Shown: positions 40,136-51,420 of the stretch, in pieces | How positions within the stretch are numbered: position 1 is the first letter of the stretch | How the letters are laid out: each line of letters starts with the position of its first letter | Assembly (NCBI GenBank): GCA_963971225.1 | Contig: OZ020269.1 | Location: 26,443,783-26,507,782, forward strand | DNA length: 64,000 bases | Direction of reading: 5' to 3' | DNA from: Melieria omissa | Taxonomy: Eukaryota; Arthropoda; Insecta; Diptera; Ulidiidae | Notes under the pieces: model-generated | What the model was told of the DNA's origin: nothing | The model's input: the letters and a program-made list of their open reading frames with translations, nothing else | Database searches by the model: none | Made by a program: the position numbers and the translations under genes

Positions 40136-43090
40136 GATCATTGTCCGAATTCTGTTGCGAAATCTTAATCGCATGTCTAACTTACTAAAGGATCCTTTGG
40201 ATATGGAACTTTGTCTTTTTGGTCTATCTGAATATTTTGCTCCCTTATTAGATAAACTTGAATAAAATAATAAAACTTGAGATCATAAGAGTTAGCGCCT
40301 AGTTTTTAATTTTTTTTCGAATTTATTACATAAATCCTAAAGTTTTTGAATAATAATTTGCATACATAAAAGTCATAAAGTTTGCATTGAAGTTTCACTG
40401 TTTTAACCCAAATATAGCTTCCCTCAATAGTCGCATATGAGAGCATTTTTATTGTTCATACGGAACAATTGTTTGATCTATGTTTTTCATAATAAAATAT
40501 AATTTGCTATTCCAGATTTTTGAAAGTCAGAAGATCAACTTGTTTTACACACATATTGCCACACCTTTTGGAAATATGTTTTTAATCAACAAAGCTTGAT
40601 TTGACGTGGGCGCGCATCATGTTAAAAAATATATAAAAATATCATTAAAAAAATCCAAAATAAACAAACCCAACAAAAAAGCGTATTATTAAATTCGAAT
40701 AAAATGTTGTCTCTGTGAAATGGCGAGCGACTGTGTGTCGCATGTTCACATTGAACTTTGGCAAAATATCAAAAAGTCTAAGGCGACAAAATGTATAGCG
40801 GTGAGCGCATCTCGCAAGCTATTTCTGGGCACTTACTGCTCCCCAAAAACACAGACAATGACAACAACGAAAAGAAAATCAGCAGCATAACAAGAACGTA
40901 CAATGTGTACGCGTGACAATCTTGAGGCTACGGCCAGTTGTCACCAATGAAAATGTGCATGGACAGCTTTCTGCGACATTCATCTGAGGTCCCCAACAGG
41001 TGGTTCAATGGTTTTCAAATAATAATTTGATTAATAAATTTTGTGTAGCTTCTCTTCACTGTTGTGTTGGCACTAAGTTTTGGTTAAGATTGCATCAACA
41101 TTTTGCGCAATTTTGCAAAATTGCCATGACAAGGCTTTATGCGTTTAATTGACGACGCCCATCTTGGACGCCCAGTTGAGACGTTGAGCCGTTGCCCACA
41201 GTTGCTTGAACTAATCCAATTGAATCTTGCAGTTATCGCATGTGGGGTGGCCATCCACTAATTGGTGTTTAAAGCGTTAATTACCGCTTTTACACAATTG
41301 CAAACAGTTTATGCAAGTTCATACATAGTTGCTAGTGTTGCTGGTGGGCGGGAATGAAATTAGCAGAAGAGCTAACAACAATGCGCAAAAAAGTGTTTGG
41401 AGGATATGATGGACATATGGCACTGTGGTGACAGCAGATGAAATTTGTTGCCGAGACATTATTATTATTGAAAACTTTTTGGTGATTAAATAAAGAAAAC
41501 ATATAACTAGACACTAACTGTTATGGATGGTATTAAGGAGTTCAAATAAATAAATTTTCAAATAGTGTTGTTGGTAGACGTCAAGTGTTTTTAATGTTTT
41601 GATAATATTCAAAATAGTTTATTTGCTAATAAGGAAGCATTTATAACAAGGAAGCATTTTCCGAGCAGGTGTTTTCTGGAGATTGTCTGACTATTACAAA
41701 AAAGATATTATGGTGGCATGAAGTTTTCCATTAAGTTGTGAGCTAGAAGCGATTGGCCGAATGGCAGTGTTAATTATTTTTACATAGGTACGAATTCTAT
41801 GTCAGCCAGTGGGATAAGTCAATAGCACATTGAGTTTTCGTTCAGGAAAAAACTGTTTGTAATACTGTGTGCAATTGTTCGAGTTCTCTTTTCCTAATTT
41901 TGGGGTCTAAAGTGATGCGAATTGGAATAGGAGCCAGGTGTCAGGACATTATTTACTTTATCTCTAATAGAAGTAGATATCTCATCATAAGCCCCGATAC
42001 ACTTTTTTTGAAACAAAAATTAAGTCTAAAGCCTTTTTGATAATATATAATACATTTTTTTTCAAAGTGCGTTTCTATTAGTTACTTTCGTAAGAAAACG
42101 TATGTTGACTAAAGAAGCAAGAACATAATTCTTGCAGTTAAGGGTAAATTAAATAACAAAATATTCTGAGCGAACGCCATAAATTAATTAGAAAATTTAT
42201 TGGCCAATAAGGGACGCAAATGGTAGCCAGACGATGTCCAAATGAAAGGGCAGAAGAAATTGTTGCTATTAGATCATCACATACAATGATGTGCTTTGAA
42301 TAGAGTCAGAAGGAATCGGGCTTGGAGCAACAATTCGATGATAAACAAGATTGACAATGAATAATATTATTGGAAAGCAATACTCATAATTTGATGTTAA
42401 ACTAGACTGAGCAAAGAAATTCCTTTTGAGCAGTAAGCCCTAACAGCTTATTAAAATAAATAAATAAATTTAACATCGTGCTAAGTCCTAGTTTGCAGTT
42501 AAGTCTGGAGCATCAACTTAGCATCATCAACTAAGTTTTAGCATCCTCATATTTTATTCTAGCTTATTTTGTTTGGTCTTATTTTCCTTGTCTGCCAGAA
42601 GCTTTGTATCAAAGCCACTAATACTGAAACTTGACTGAGCTCAATTGCCTTTAAAATGCCTTTCATAAGCTTTGTGACTGATATTCATTCCAGCTTCCGC
42701 CATGAATCGAAATAGGCCAGAAATTGCTTTGCTGACATCAAAGTTCTTTGTCTGAATGCCATTTTCCATTTTGGATGCAAAAGTATTGCTTCTTCCACAA
42801 AGTATACAATTTTTCACTAAGTATCTTTTCAAAACTAGAATAAACAAATCCTAAATATTTCATTAACGTATGATAACTAAGAAATACTAGTAAATAAGAA
42901 GAACTGACAAGACCGGAAACACATCGAGCGGAAACCATGCAACCAGAAGAATGTTGTCCGCTTAGGCAATTGGAAAACTATTTTCAATTACAAATTTGCA
43001 TTTTAAACATTATGGAAATATGGTAACTGTGCGCATAGAGCTAAATGAAAGCAGTGGTTGCGCCCGGCGGTGACATTCAGGCGGCGATGG
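40136..43090. other. Intergenic, no recognisable gene
   Basis: AT-rich, with a few GC-balanced stretches (40720-41000 and 41130-41260). ORFs are short and show no conserved motif. No inverted-repeat element was found by eye. Confidence 0.4.
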
Positions 43091-45805
43091 TGAAGATGTG
43101 TTCAGAGAGTGCAAAGTGAAGGAGAGTTCAGCGCAATGCAAAAGTCACACGCATGCAAACGCAACCAAAACTCAAATCAAAATCGAAAAAACTAAGTGGT
43201 CGTTGTTGCTGCTTAGTGTTTAGAGCGACTGTTATGGTTGTTGTTTTTGGAATTTATGCGCTGCGTGCCGTAAAGCACTGCCCCAGCTCTGCCTTCGCCA
43301 CAAAGCAGCGCAAGGACGTGTTGGCTTTTTGTTGTTGTCGAGCTGCTCCCCTTTTTAGCAGCTCGTTATTGTTGTTATTATTGTTGTCGTCGTTTGTTGC
43401 TGTTGGTGTTTGTTGCGAATATGTTCTTATTGTTGTTGCTGTTATATCGTGTTACATGTACATATAAATCTGTGCTTTCAGTCGTTTGCTGGCCGTGTTG
43501 TTGTTGTTGTCTAAGAAGTTGCCTCAATGTGAGCAACTGAAATGGGCACAAGGGATAGAACAAAGGGCAGGGCAATAATTAAACAAATTAGAACTCAAAC
43601 AATACATTTCGCCCAAAAAACAAAAACAAAAAACACTGCAGCTGGTTAATTAAAAAAAAACGGCATCCACTCGGTGCGTGGCTTTTCCTTTATTATTGTT
43701 GATGTGGTTATTGTTGTTGTTGCTGCTGCGGTATTTGTTGTTGGCTACGCAATGCCAATGCTTGTTGTTGTCGTTTGCACTTTGTGCTGCTTCTCTGAAA
43801 ATTCAAATGTATCGATTTTTCGTGCTGTTGTTGGTGGTTTTAATGTGCTACAATTTGTTGTTGTTTAAGGTAATTCAAAATCGATTTTCACGTGCTAAAT
43901 TCGCAAACGAGCCCGACTTGTTTCATAATAATCAATAATGCAGCAAAGAGCGGACGCGGCGTGCAGGCAGCGCACCGAAAGGACACATCTATGCGCTCCA
44001 GCTGCGGCACTCGACTCGTAACACTTTCCAATTGTGCCACTTTTCACTTTTCACCAATTGACATTTTCAATTTTCGATTTCAATATTGCCGAGATTTATT
44101 GAATTTTCAACGCAATTTCGCCAATGCGACCCAAATTTTCACATACTCCACACTCGACTCTTTTTTCCTTTGGCCTTTTCGCTTCGACCGCAATTTGGCG
44201 ATTTTTCAACGAACCAATTTCAATTTTCATTTGCACATTTCTGCTCGTATTTATGACGGTATTTGATTTTAATTTATTGCACAGTTCTTTTCGGTTTTCC
44301 TTGCGCAGAATTTTCAGAATTTTTGCCTTGCTATGTTTTGGCATTTGAGGTGGTTGCGGACAGACGGCGTACGCTATGTGTGTGAATCAGAGTCATCCGC
44401 AAGTGGTTTGTATGCCTCCGACTTCACGAGAGCGACTGCGACTGTTGGCTGGTCGACTTGTTGGTTGGCAGACAGAGAGGCGCACCGGCCACTCCGATTT
44501 GTGCCAAAAAATGTGCTCCCCTCAATTCGGAAACGGTCGCTTGTGTTCTGTAAACAAAAACAATTCTAGGCGGCACGTACTGCTCCTTCGCGATTGTTTG
44601 TTATGTTTGCCAAGGCTGAGAGCGAGTGAGCACTCAACACAGCTCAATTTAGCATGCGGCATATTCGAAATGGCACCGCAGAGCTTTCTCGAAAAGCTCT
44701 AAAGATGTTCAAGCTTCATGTAAGAAAATAGAAAGAAAGCTGTAGCCTTCGTAATAATAGAGGAACTGACTGAACTATAGATTGGTTCAGAATCTAAATT
44801 GTGAATTCAGGACCCATGATATTCTTATCGTGAGAACTGTTTGTTCTCAAAAACCTTTTCTGAATGAACTTGTCATATCATTACTTTGAATTTGGAGGAG
44901 TTGCATCATAGCTGCTGCCCTATTTGTAGCTGTTCGGCTAAGTGATGATGAATCAGAAAATCAAATATGTTATTCAGATATGTACGCATATACTGAATCA
45001 GGCTACCTCCGACATGAAAAATTCTAAAAAATTAAAAGCAAAAGTTAAGTTGCATGAAAGGAACTGATTTTTAGTTACTTTTGCCATCATTAGTCGCTGC
45101 ACACATCCACCTGCCGTCTCTGACTGCTGTATAAAGCATTCAAATTGGCTCCTTTTCTAGTAAAACCCTTAATCTGATTCAGCAATGTTGTTACGTATTG
45201 AATGAAAACTGCTTTAATGCCAATCATGATTATTTTTAAGCGTTTGCTATTTCGATTTTTATTACTTTCACGCACGTTTACGTTTTCAATCTAATTTCAA
45301 TTTTGATGCTGTTTTATTGCATGCAAATAAATTAAGAGTTGTGCAACATCAAGTGGCATTGCATATGCGCGTACTTATGTATTTAAATTAAACTTGATTT
45401 ATGGGTATACAATGTTGAGTGCTTGTTATTTGCTGCCTCACTAACGAGATTCCTATGTCACATAGCGTTTATCTTTTCGGTTCGTTTGCGAATGACGAGA
45501 ATTTCATTTTATTTGTTGGCAGAACTTTTGCAATGGAGCCGAGCGTTCACTAACTGCTGCTTACTCAATCTCGCATAAATATGTGTGTGTATATTACAAA
45601 AGGCTTTTTAATCTTAAGACTAAATATGAATCGCCGACCAATGCGTTCCGTTCAAGCAGCTGCAAGTGACCAAAACACATTCGATTTTCGACTTTCGACA
45701 CTTTTCGGATACTGTTGCTGCCTCTACTACTTGTTAATTTCATTTTACTGTTGCTGTTGGTGGTTATGGGAAGTGGTTGGGGTCAGTTCGCCTCCGCGAC
45801 TCTGC
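43091..45805. other. Intergenic with (TTG)n tracts, possible unidentified 5' exons
   Basis: GC-richer sequence with TTGTTG/GTTGCT runs (43200-43450, 43495-43515 and 43695-43745) and a TTCAATTTTCR-rich patch (44040-44260). It resembles fly promoter or 5' UTR DNA, but I see no conserved exon. All long frames are low complexity. Confidence 0.35.
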
Positions 45806-46472
45806 TTAGAACATACCACCGTAGGGAGCGTCAAAGTCATTGTCCTTCATGGCGTAGCCGAATATTGTCAAATAGTTGATGACATTACTAATCAGAGTCA
45901 GATTGCAGGCCAGCCAAGAGATCTGCAAGGACATGGCGAGTTATTCCAGCTGCAGATGTAGCGGGTGCTGCGACGACCACTTACCACATGGCTGTGGGCC
46001 AGCACAATGGGGAAGGCAAAGGCGCTGAGCACCATGCCGGCGCAAATGAAGAGCGCGAACTCTGTCCTCGGATTTGTCTCGTTGCCAGGATGCAAGCGCT
46101 TCGCTACGAACACCGGCAGCACGGTCAGCACGTAGAACAGCAGCACGAAGAACGGATAGAAAATCTTGGGCTGTGGCACGGCGCAAGCCAATATCAAAAA
46201 CGTCATACCGAGGCATGTCAGAAATGCGCAAATCAATAGACTGTGTGGGCAATAGAGCAGAACAAAAACGATCTAAAGTTCAGTAGATAGCACTAAAGTA
46301 GTCTTTCTTTTTACTTACGCTTTAGTTTTAGCACCGTTGGGTCATTGCCATTGTTTCCGTTTCGCACAGTAGAGAAATGCGCAGCGATTGTGGCAAAAAG
46401 GAATTCGCAATTAGTATGGCGAAAGTGTTTGCCGTACGAAATAACAGTGAAATTACCTTTGAGTGCAGCCAT
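45806..46472 (-). CDS. Vps55/LEPROT-like endosomal membrane protein
   Basis: Small four-helix membrane protein. In yeast Vps55 acts with Vps68 in late endosome to vacuole transport. Animal LEPROT proteins control surface levels of receptors. Exons (minus strand): 46472-46457 (MAALK plus one base), a proposed 1-nt exon at 46319, 46240-45985 and 45922-45806 (stop TAA). Protein is 129 aa, the family size. Helices: LLICAFLTCLGMTFLILACA; FYPFFVLLFYVLTVLPVFVA; FALFICAGMVLSAFAFPIVL; and NLTLISNVINYLTIFGYA. Conserved marks are VAKRL after helix 2, the FAFPIVLA block, and the C-terminal FDAPYGGMF. Without the extra base exon 1 and exon 3 are out of frame. With it the join reads K-A-L, as in LEPROT proteins. 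A one-base assembly error, or a weaker GT at TTTC/gtacgg in exon 1 (in frame), are alternatives. Confidence 0.88.
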
Positions 46473-46879
46473 GTTGTGGAATATTTGGAGGTCTTTACAA
46501 AATTTTCACTTGAGATCGCTTTTGTATGTTTACGAAAATTATTGTACCTGCATTAATCATCAGAAAACAACGAAATGTAATCAGCAAACGTCAACGCGAA
46601 CGCGACGTTGCCATATCGCTGGGATTGAGTTGCACTTTATTTATTATGACAACTGTGTTTGAACCATAATGAAATATACCTGAGTTTGAACAAAATTTAC
46701 AGTGCATTGCATAATAGGAATGTGTTAAGTAGGTACATTAATTATTTATTCATTCGTTCCACACGTTCATACAAAATAACTAGTGGAATAATTAATGTAT
46801 AGTAGCCGTGTGCATTGACTCTTTAACTACAATGCAGGGTTGTATTTGGCTAAAATCAAAGTTCAAATGGCTTATGAAA
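46473..46879. other. 5' flank of the LEPROT-like gene
   Basis: Contains the presumed promoter (minus strand), about 400 bp up to the LINE end. No TATA box placed with confidence. Confidence 0.4.
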
Positions 46880-49545
46880 TCTATATTAGGTAGGTAGGTT
46901 AGGCTGGCTGACCCTCGGGGGGGTCTCACATAGACCATGTTGGTCCATAGTGGTACCAGAAAGGTTCTGGAGCTTCAGACCTGTATGTAGTTTGTCAAAA
47001 ACGTTTTGCCAAATCTAAGTAAGTCGCTGCTTTTTTGTTCCGCGACTCTTTCCAAGGAAGGGAACGACGCGGATCCGAGGCAGCTGACCCGTGATCTGTA
47101 GAGAGCAGGGCAGTGGCACAGCAAATGCTCCAGGGTACCCTTGGCACTGTCTTCACCACATCTTGTGCATGCATCACTTGGTACCAAGCCAAGTTTGGCA
47201 GCGTGGGACGGTGTGAGACAGTGTCCCGTGAGTATCCCGGTCAATAGTTTGCAATCATCTCTTCGGAGTGATAGTACAAACTCTGTGTTGTTGACATTAT
47301 GTTCGCGAAGCATGATTTTTGCTGTCCTGTGAGATGTAGATCTCTCCCACATGGACGCCGCTTCACGAATCATATTCTCTTCTATTTCCGTCTTGAGCGT
47401 GGAGAGGGGTGGATGGATGTCTGGCTCGCTAACCGTAGGCAGTCGTGCCCCGGCTTTGGCGAGCGCATCAGCCTTCTCATTTCCCTCAACTCCTTTGTGA
47501 CCCGGTACCCAATAGATAGTGACCACTCTGTTGCGACAGAGTTCGTCCAATTTGGTTTTGCAGTTCCGTACGCATATCGAGTTTGACAATACCCCAGGTG
47601 CTGCTTTTATGGCTGCTTGGCTGTCGATATAGATGTTTATTCGAGAGTCTGGAGGGGTGCGACCCATTGCTAGTTGCGCCGCTCTTGTGGCAGCGTGTAC
47701 CTCTGCTTGGAAGATGCTGCAGTAGTCCGGGAGCCGGAAAGACTGTTGAAGGTCAAGTTCCGGACAGAAAACTGCAGATCCCACTCCCTCTGTCATCTTG
47801 AACAGGTTATAGGATTGACGGCCGGGCTCGAGCCCCTGTCGCCACCCATCCGGTTCTAGGATCACGTGGGGTTTAAAGTTGAAATTGGCTTGAGGTACGG
47901 CGTAGTCTGAGCTTTCGCTCACCCCTGCGTGTAACCTGCTGTGGCCGTAATGTCGTAGCGTGAGCTGTCCAGTTACCTTAAGTCTAAGCGCCGCCTTTTT
48001 AGCGACGCTTTTCGCAGTCAGACCAATTGGATAAAATCCCAAGATTTTGTCCAGTGCCGCTGTCGGAGTGGTGCGCTTTGCGCCTGTTATACACAACCCA
48101 GCGGCTCTCTGTACAGTCTCGAGTCTTTTGGCATAGGTCTTCTTATCCACCGCAGTCCACCATACTATGATCCCGTAGAGCATAATGGGTCTAATCACTG
48201 CAGTGTAAATCCAATGTGTGAGACGGGGGGATAAGCCCCAAGTCTTACCGAGCATTTTCCTGCAAGCGTATAAGGCGTTCAAGGCTTTCCTTTTCCTGTC
48301 TTCCACATTCAATTTCCACGACAGTTTACTGTCCAAGATGACTCCTAGGTACTTAGTAGATGGTTTGGGGGTGAGTGTGGTGCTGTTCAGTTTGGGAGGA
48401 AGCCAGGTTGGGATCTTGTACTTTGTTGTAAAAAGAACTAAGTCCGTCTTGTCTGGGTTTGTTTCCAGTCCCACAGTCTTTGCCCAGTTGTTAATCACTT
48501 TCAGTGTCCTCTCGAGTACTTGGCTCATTGAGGTGAGACACCTGCCTGAGACGACAACGGCGAGGTCATCCGCATATGCGGTTAGCCTTGGCCCCCCGTC
48601 CCTCAGCTTTAAAAGGATCTTGTTAACGACTAGATTCCATAGTAACGGAGAGAGCACACCCCCCTGGGGGGTGCCCCTGTTCGCCTTCCTCGTCATGGTT
48701 GTTGCGCCCCACTCCGCTACCACTGTACGGCAATTCAACAGATTACCAATCCAGTCCTGTATGGGTGGGTGCACCTCAATTGATGCAAGGCCTTCCAACA
48801 ATGCCTCTGTGGAGACATTGTTGAAAGCCCCTGATATGTCGAGGAAGGCTCCCAGCGCGTATTCTCCGTAGTGAAAAGCTTTTTCTATCTGAAAAACCAC
48901 CTGATGAAGTGCTGTCTCCGTTGACTTGCCTTTCATATAGGCGTGTTGGTTCGTTGATATCAGGCCAGGTGGAACCCTTTCCTTAATAAACGAGTCTAGC
49001 AGTCTTTCAAAGGTCTTCAGTATAAACGAGGTGAGGCTGATGGGCCGATAGTCCTTCGGATACAAATGGCTGCTTTTACTTGATTTCGGCAAAAATACAA
49101 CCCTTGATAATCGCCAGTCCATCGGTACATAGTTCAGTCTCAGACAGCTCCTGAAAACGTCCTTGAGCCACGGTATCAGAACAGCACTTCCCTTTTGCAG
49201 AAGCGCGGGAAAAATGCCGTCCGGACCCGGGGATTTGAAGGGATCGAAAGAGCCCAAAGCCCATCGAAGTCTGGATGTGGTGATTAGGCCCTCACAATTC
49301 CCTTGCTCTGTGCCGAGTGCAGTTGAGACCGAGTCGGGAACCTCTGAACAGCCAGGAAAGTGGGCTTCCATAAGTGCCTCAAGCGTCTCCTTGCCATCCT
49401 TGGTCCATTCTCCAGATTCTTTGCGGATGAGTGATGGTATAGGGGGGGATTTGGCGAGTATCTTCCGAAGTCTGGATGCCTCGGAGGTCTTGTCCATACT
49501 TCCACAGAAGTTCTGCCAGGAGCTTCTTTTGGCCCTATTAATTAA
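46880..49545 (-). mobile_element. 5'-truncated LINE (I/LOA-like), minus strand
   Basis: Non-LTR retrotransposon carrying most of ORF2 and a short 3' UTR that ends in a CCTA-type repeat (plus strand taggtaggtaggttagg at about 46889). The upstream edge is near 49545, where the reading INRAKRSSWQNFCGS begins. Everything 5' of that (ORF1, endonuclease) is missing, the usual outcome of incomplete reverse transcription. I could not see a convincing target duplication. ORF2 has no stop, so the insertion appears recent. Confidence 0.9.
46975..49497 (-). CDS. LINE ORF2 fragment: reverse transcriptase and RNase H
   Basis: An 840-codon open frame. Residue 1 is an internal Met, and the frame continues upstream to the truncation. 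Reverse transcriptase blocks: FKSPGPDGI (about 87-95), PKDYRPISL (147-155), FLDISGAFNNV (218-228, catalytic D), GTPQGGVLSPLLWN (275-288) and YADD (308-311). The RNase H-like domain (about 560-690) keeps FQAE (596-599), IDSQA (624-628) and GNEKADALA (672-680). The first motif, normally TDGS, is missing: the sequence reads NLFKMTEGVGS at 564-574. A C-terminal zinc motif CTRCGEDSAKGTLEHLLCHC follows. The endonuclease is absent because of 5' truncation. It is not expected to be mobile by itself. Confidence 0.92.
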   Translation of the reverse strand: MDKTSEASRLRKILAKSPPIPSLIRKESGEWTKDGKETLEALMEAHFPGCSEVPDSVSTALGTEQGNCEGLITTSRLRWALGSFDPFKSPGPDGIFPALLQKGSAVLIPWLKDVFRSCLRLNYVPMDWRLSRVVFLPKSSKSSHLYPKDYRPISLTSFILKTFERLLDSFIKERVPPGLISTNQHAYMKGKSTETALHQVVFQIEKAFHYGEYALGAFLDISGAFNNVSTEALLEGLASIEVHPPIQDWIGNLLNCRTVVAEWGATTMTRKANRGTPQGGVLSPLLWNLVVNKILLKLRDGGPRLTAYADDLAVVVSGRCLTSMSQVLERTLKVINNWAKTVGLETNPDKTDLVLFTTKYKIPTWLPPKLNSTTLTPKPSTKYLGVILDSKLSWKLNVEDRKRKALNALYACRKMLGKTWGLSPRLTHWIYTAVIRPIMLYGIIVWWTAVDKKTYAKRLETVQRAAGLCITGAKRTTPTAALDKILGFYPIGLTAKSVAKKAALRLKVTGQLTLRHYGHSRLHAGVSESSDYAVPQANFNFKPHVILEPDGWRQGLEPGRQSYNLFKMTEGVGSAVFCPELDLQQSFRLPDYCSIFQAEVHAATRAAQLAMGRTPPDSRINIYIDSQAAIKAAPGVLSNSICVRNCKTKLDELCRNRVVTIYWVPGHKGVEGNEKADALAKAGARLPTVSEPDIHPPLSTLKTEIEENMIREAASMWERSTSHRTAKIMLREHNVNNTEFVLSLRRDDCKLLTGILTGHCLTPSHAAKLGLVPSDACTRCGEDSAKGTLEHLLCHCPALYRSRVSCLGSASFPSLERVAEQKSSDLLRFGKTFLTNYIQV

Positions 49546-49705
49546 ATATAGTTTTTAATGCAATTTATACATACATTATTTCTATGACAAAAAGCTGGGT
49601 CTGAATTTGAAATTGTTTATGTAATAGATATTTGCAATCATCTACTCGTAGTTATTGTATTGTATTCTTAAATCATTTAAGTGATGATAAGGGAATGCAA
49701 ATTAA

Positions 49706-51311
49706 CCCTCCGATGCCCAACAAGGTCCATATGGATCTATGGCGATTTTAAAAGCAATTATTTTGTATTGTATACGTTTTTGCCTATCTGTCTGTAGTAA
49801 AAAATAAATATATCGCACACGCACAAAAAAAATTACAGAACTAAAAATTTTTTATTTTTCAGGAAACGCAAAAAACTGTTTTTGAGCTAAATAAACATTT
49901 TTTAAAAAAACGTATAGACCGTTTAGTAGAAAATACTTACAGATTATGCTTTATGATAAGTTGCAAGAATTTTTTTTAATTTTACACTTGAAAATCCAAA
50001 ATTTTGAGTTGTGACTGTTTTGATGATATTTTAATTCAATATCTACCGAATTATTTCAAGTTATGCCACTTTTAATAATTATAAATGACAGTTAAAAAGT
50101 TGAAAGAAAAATTTTGAAAATTCATAATTAATTTTAATAATTAAAAATCAATACAAAAATTGTCAGAATTTTGCTGAAAACTAACTTTAAGGCCAGGTTC
50201 CTCCAAACAATTTTCAAAAAATCGAAATTATTTTTTTTCTATAAATTGCTAGAAAATACTCTTAGAAATGATGTATAATTAGTCCCGAAGGTATGCGCTG
50301 CCTAGAAGTAGGTTGAGATAAGGGAGGACGGTGCGCGCTCAAGCGGTGAATTCGCCCGCGGCGAATCTTTAATCGGCTTTTTCTCGAAACTACATTTTTT
50401 CAACTGAGTGTCACTCGTATTTCAAAACTATTTCACTTATCATCATGAACCAAACGGAATTTTACTCTTTAAATGTCTCTCTATGGTCGGAATTACAACC
50501 AAAAATATTCATTGTTATTTAAAAAAGTTATTAACAATCAAAAGTGCAAAAAAAGGGTCAAAAATTAAAAAGTACGACATTTTGTTTGTTTTTCAGTAAA
50601 AATGTTTTATTCTAGTTCCGACCATAGACAATTCGATACAGAATATGAAACTGTTTTGCTTTTTGCTTTCCGATGATTTGTTTCCAAGAAATGGTGACAC
50701 TCATCAACAAATCGGACGAGTTTGAGCAGCTGTTTTCGTAGCCACCATAATAAAACAAAAAAAAACATGTTTTTTTAGTAGTTTAATGTATGTACTTTTA
50801 TTTGTAAAAAAATTTATTTTCAAATTATTTTTTAACAATACATGGAATTTTTTGAAAAAAACCGTGTTTTTTGGAGGAACCTGGCCTTAACAAAAATTTA
50901 TTTCGTCAAAAGTGACACAATTTGAGTTAGGACTCCTTTGCATTGAGCTGAAGCGATCAAATAGCATCAAACTCCTGGCATGAAGAGAGACCTAACTGTA
51001 TTTTTGCAACAGTTAACAACAATAAAATGTACTGAGCTTTTCCTGATTGGTAGATTTATGCATTGTGCACAGTATTAACACATAAACCCGAAAATGAAAA
51101 ATTTTGAGTTGTGTCACTTTTGTAGTGCGTGTGCGATATGTTTACTAAAAAATATACACGAAGCTTAGCCTTTTGGCTTTCCAAACACATTTACACACAT
51201 TATGCAACACTATATTACACAATTACACGCTTTATATGCAATATTACAAAAGAGGTCCTAGGAGACCTTCTTGGGCTTTGGCCGTTTAAAAAATTGTCGA
51301 TTATCAGAGGG
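49706..51311. mobile_element. TTAA-flanked piggyBac-type element, non-autonomous
   Basis: Left end CCCTCCGATGCCCAACAAGG, TTAA at 49702-49705. Right end, inverted, CCCTCTGATAATCG, TTAA at 51312-51315. Both ends contain a GCCCAA(C/G)AAGGTC block followed by a palindromic core (TCCATATGGA on the left, TCCTAGGA on the right). The interior is AT-rich without a transposase ORF and holds another inverted-repeat element at 50191-50886. Confidence 0.78.
50191..50886. mobile_element. Nested inverted-repeat element with TTAA flanks
   Basis: The left end GGCCAGGTTCCTCCAAA and its exact inverse at the right end are both bordered by TTAA (50187-50190 and 50887-50890). The end sequence differs from the CCC-starting elements, so the family is uncertain. 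An inner inverted pair, CTATGGTCGGAA near 50480 and TTCCGACCATAG near 50620, may be yet another nested insert. There is no ORF. Confidence 0.72.
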
Positions 51312-51420
51312 TTAAAAAAAGTTAAGTTTAAGCTTCAAACGATGTTGTAACGTAGAATATACGAAAAAGTACTCCACGAAAAAGATTCATAATTGATTTT
51401 GAGCAATAATTGACTGATAA

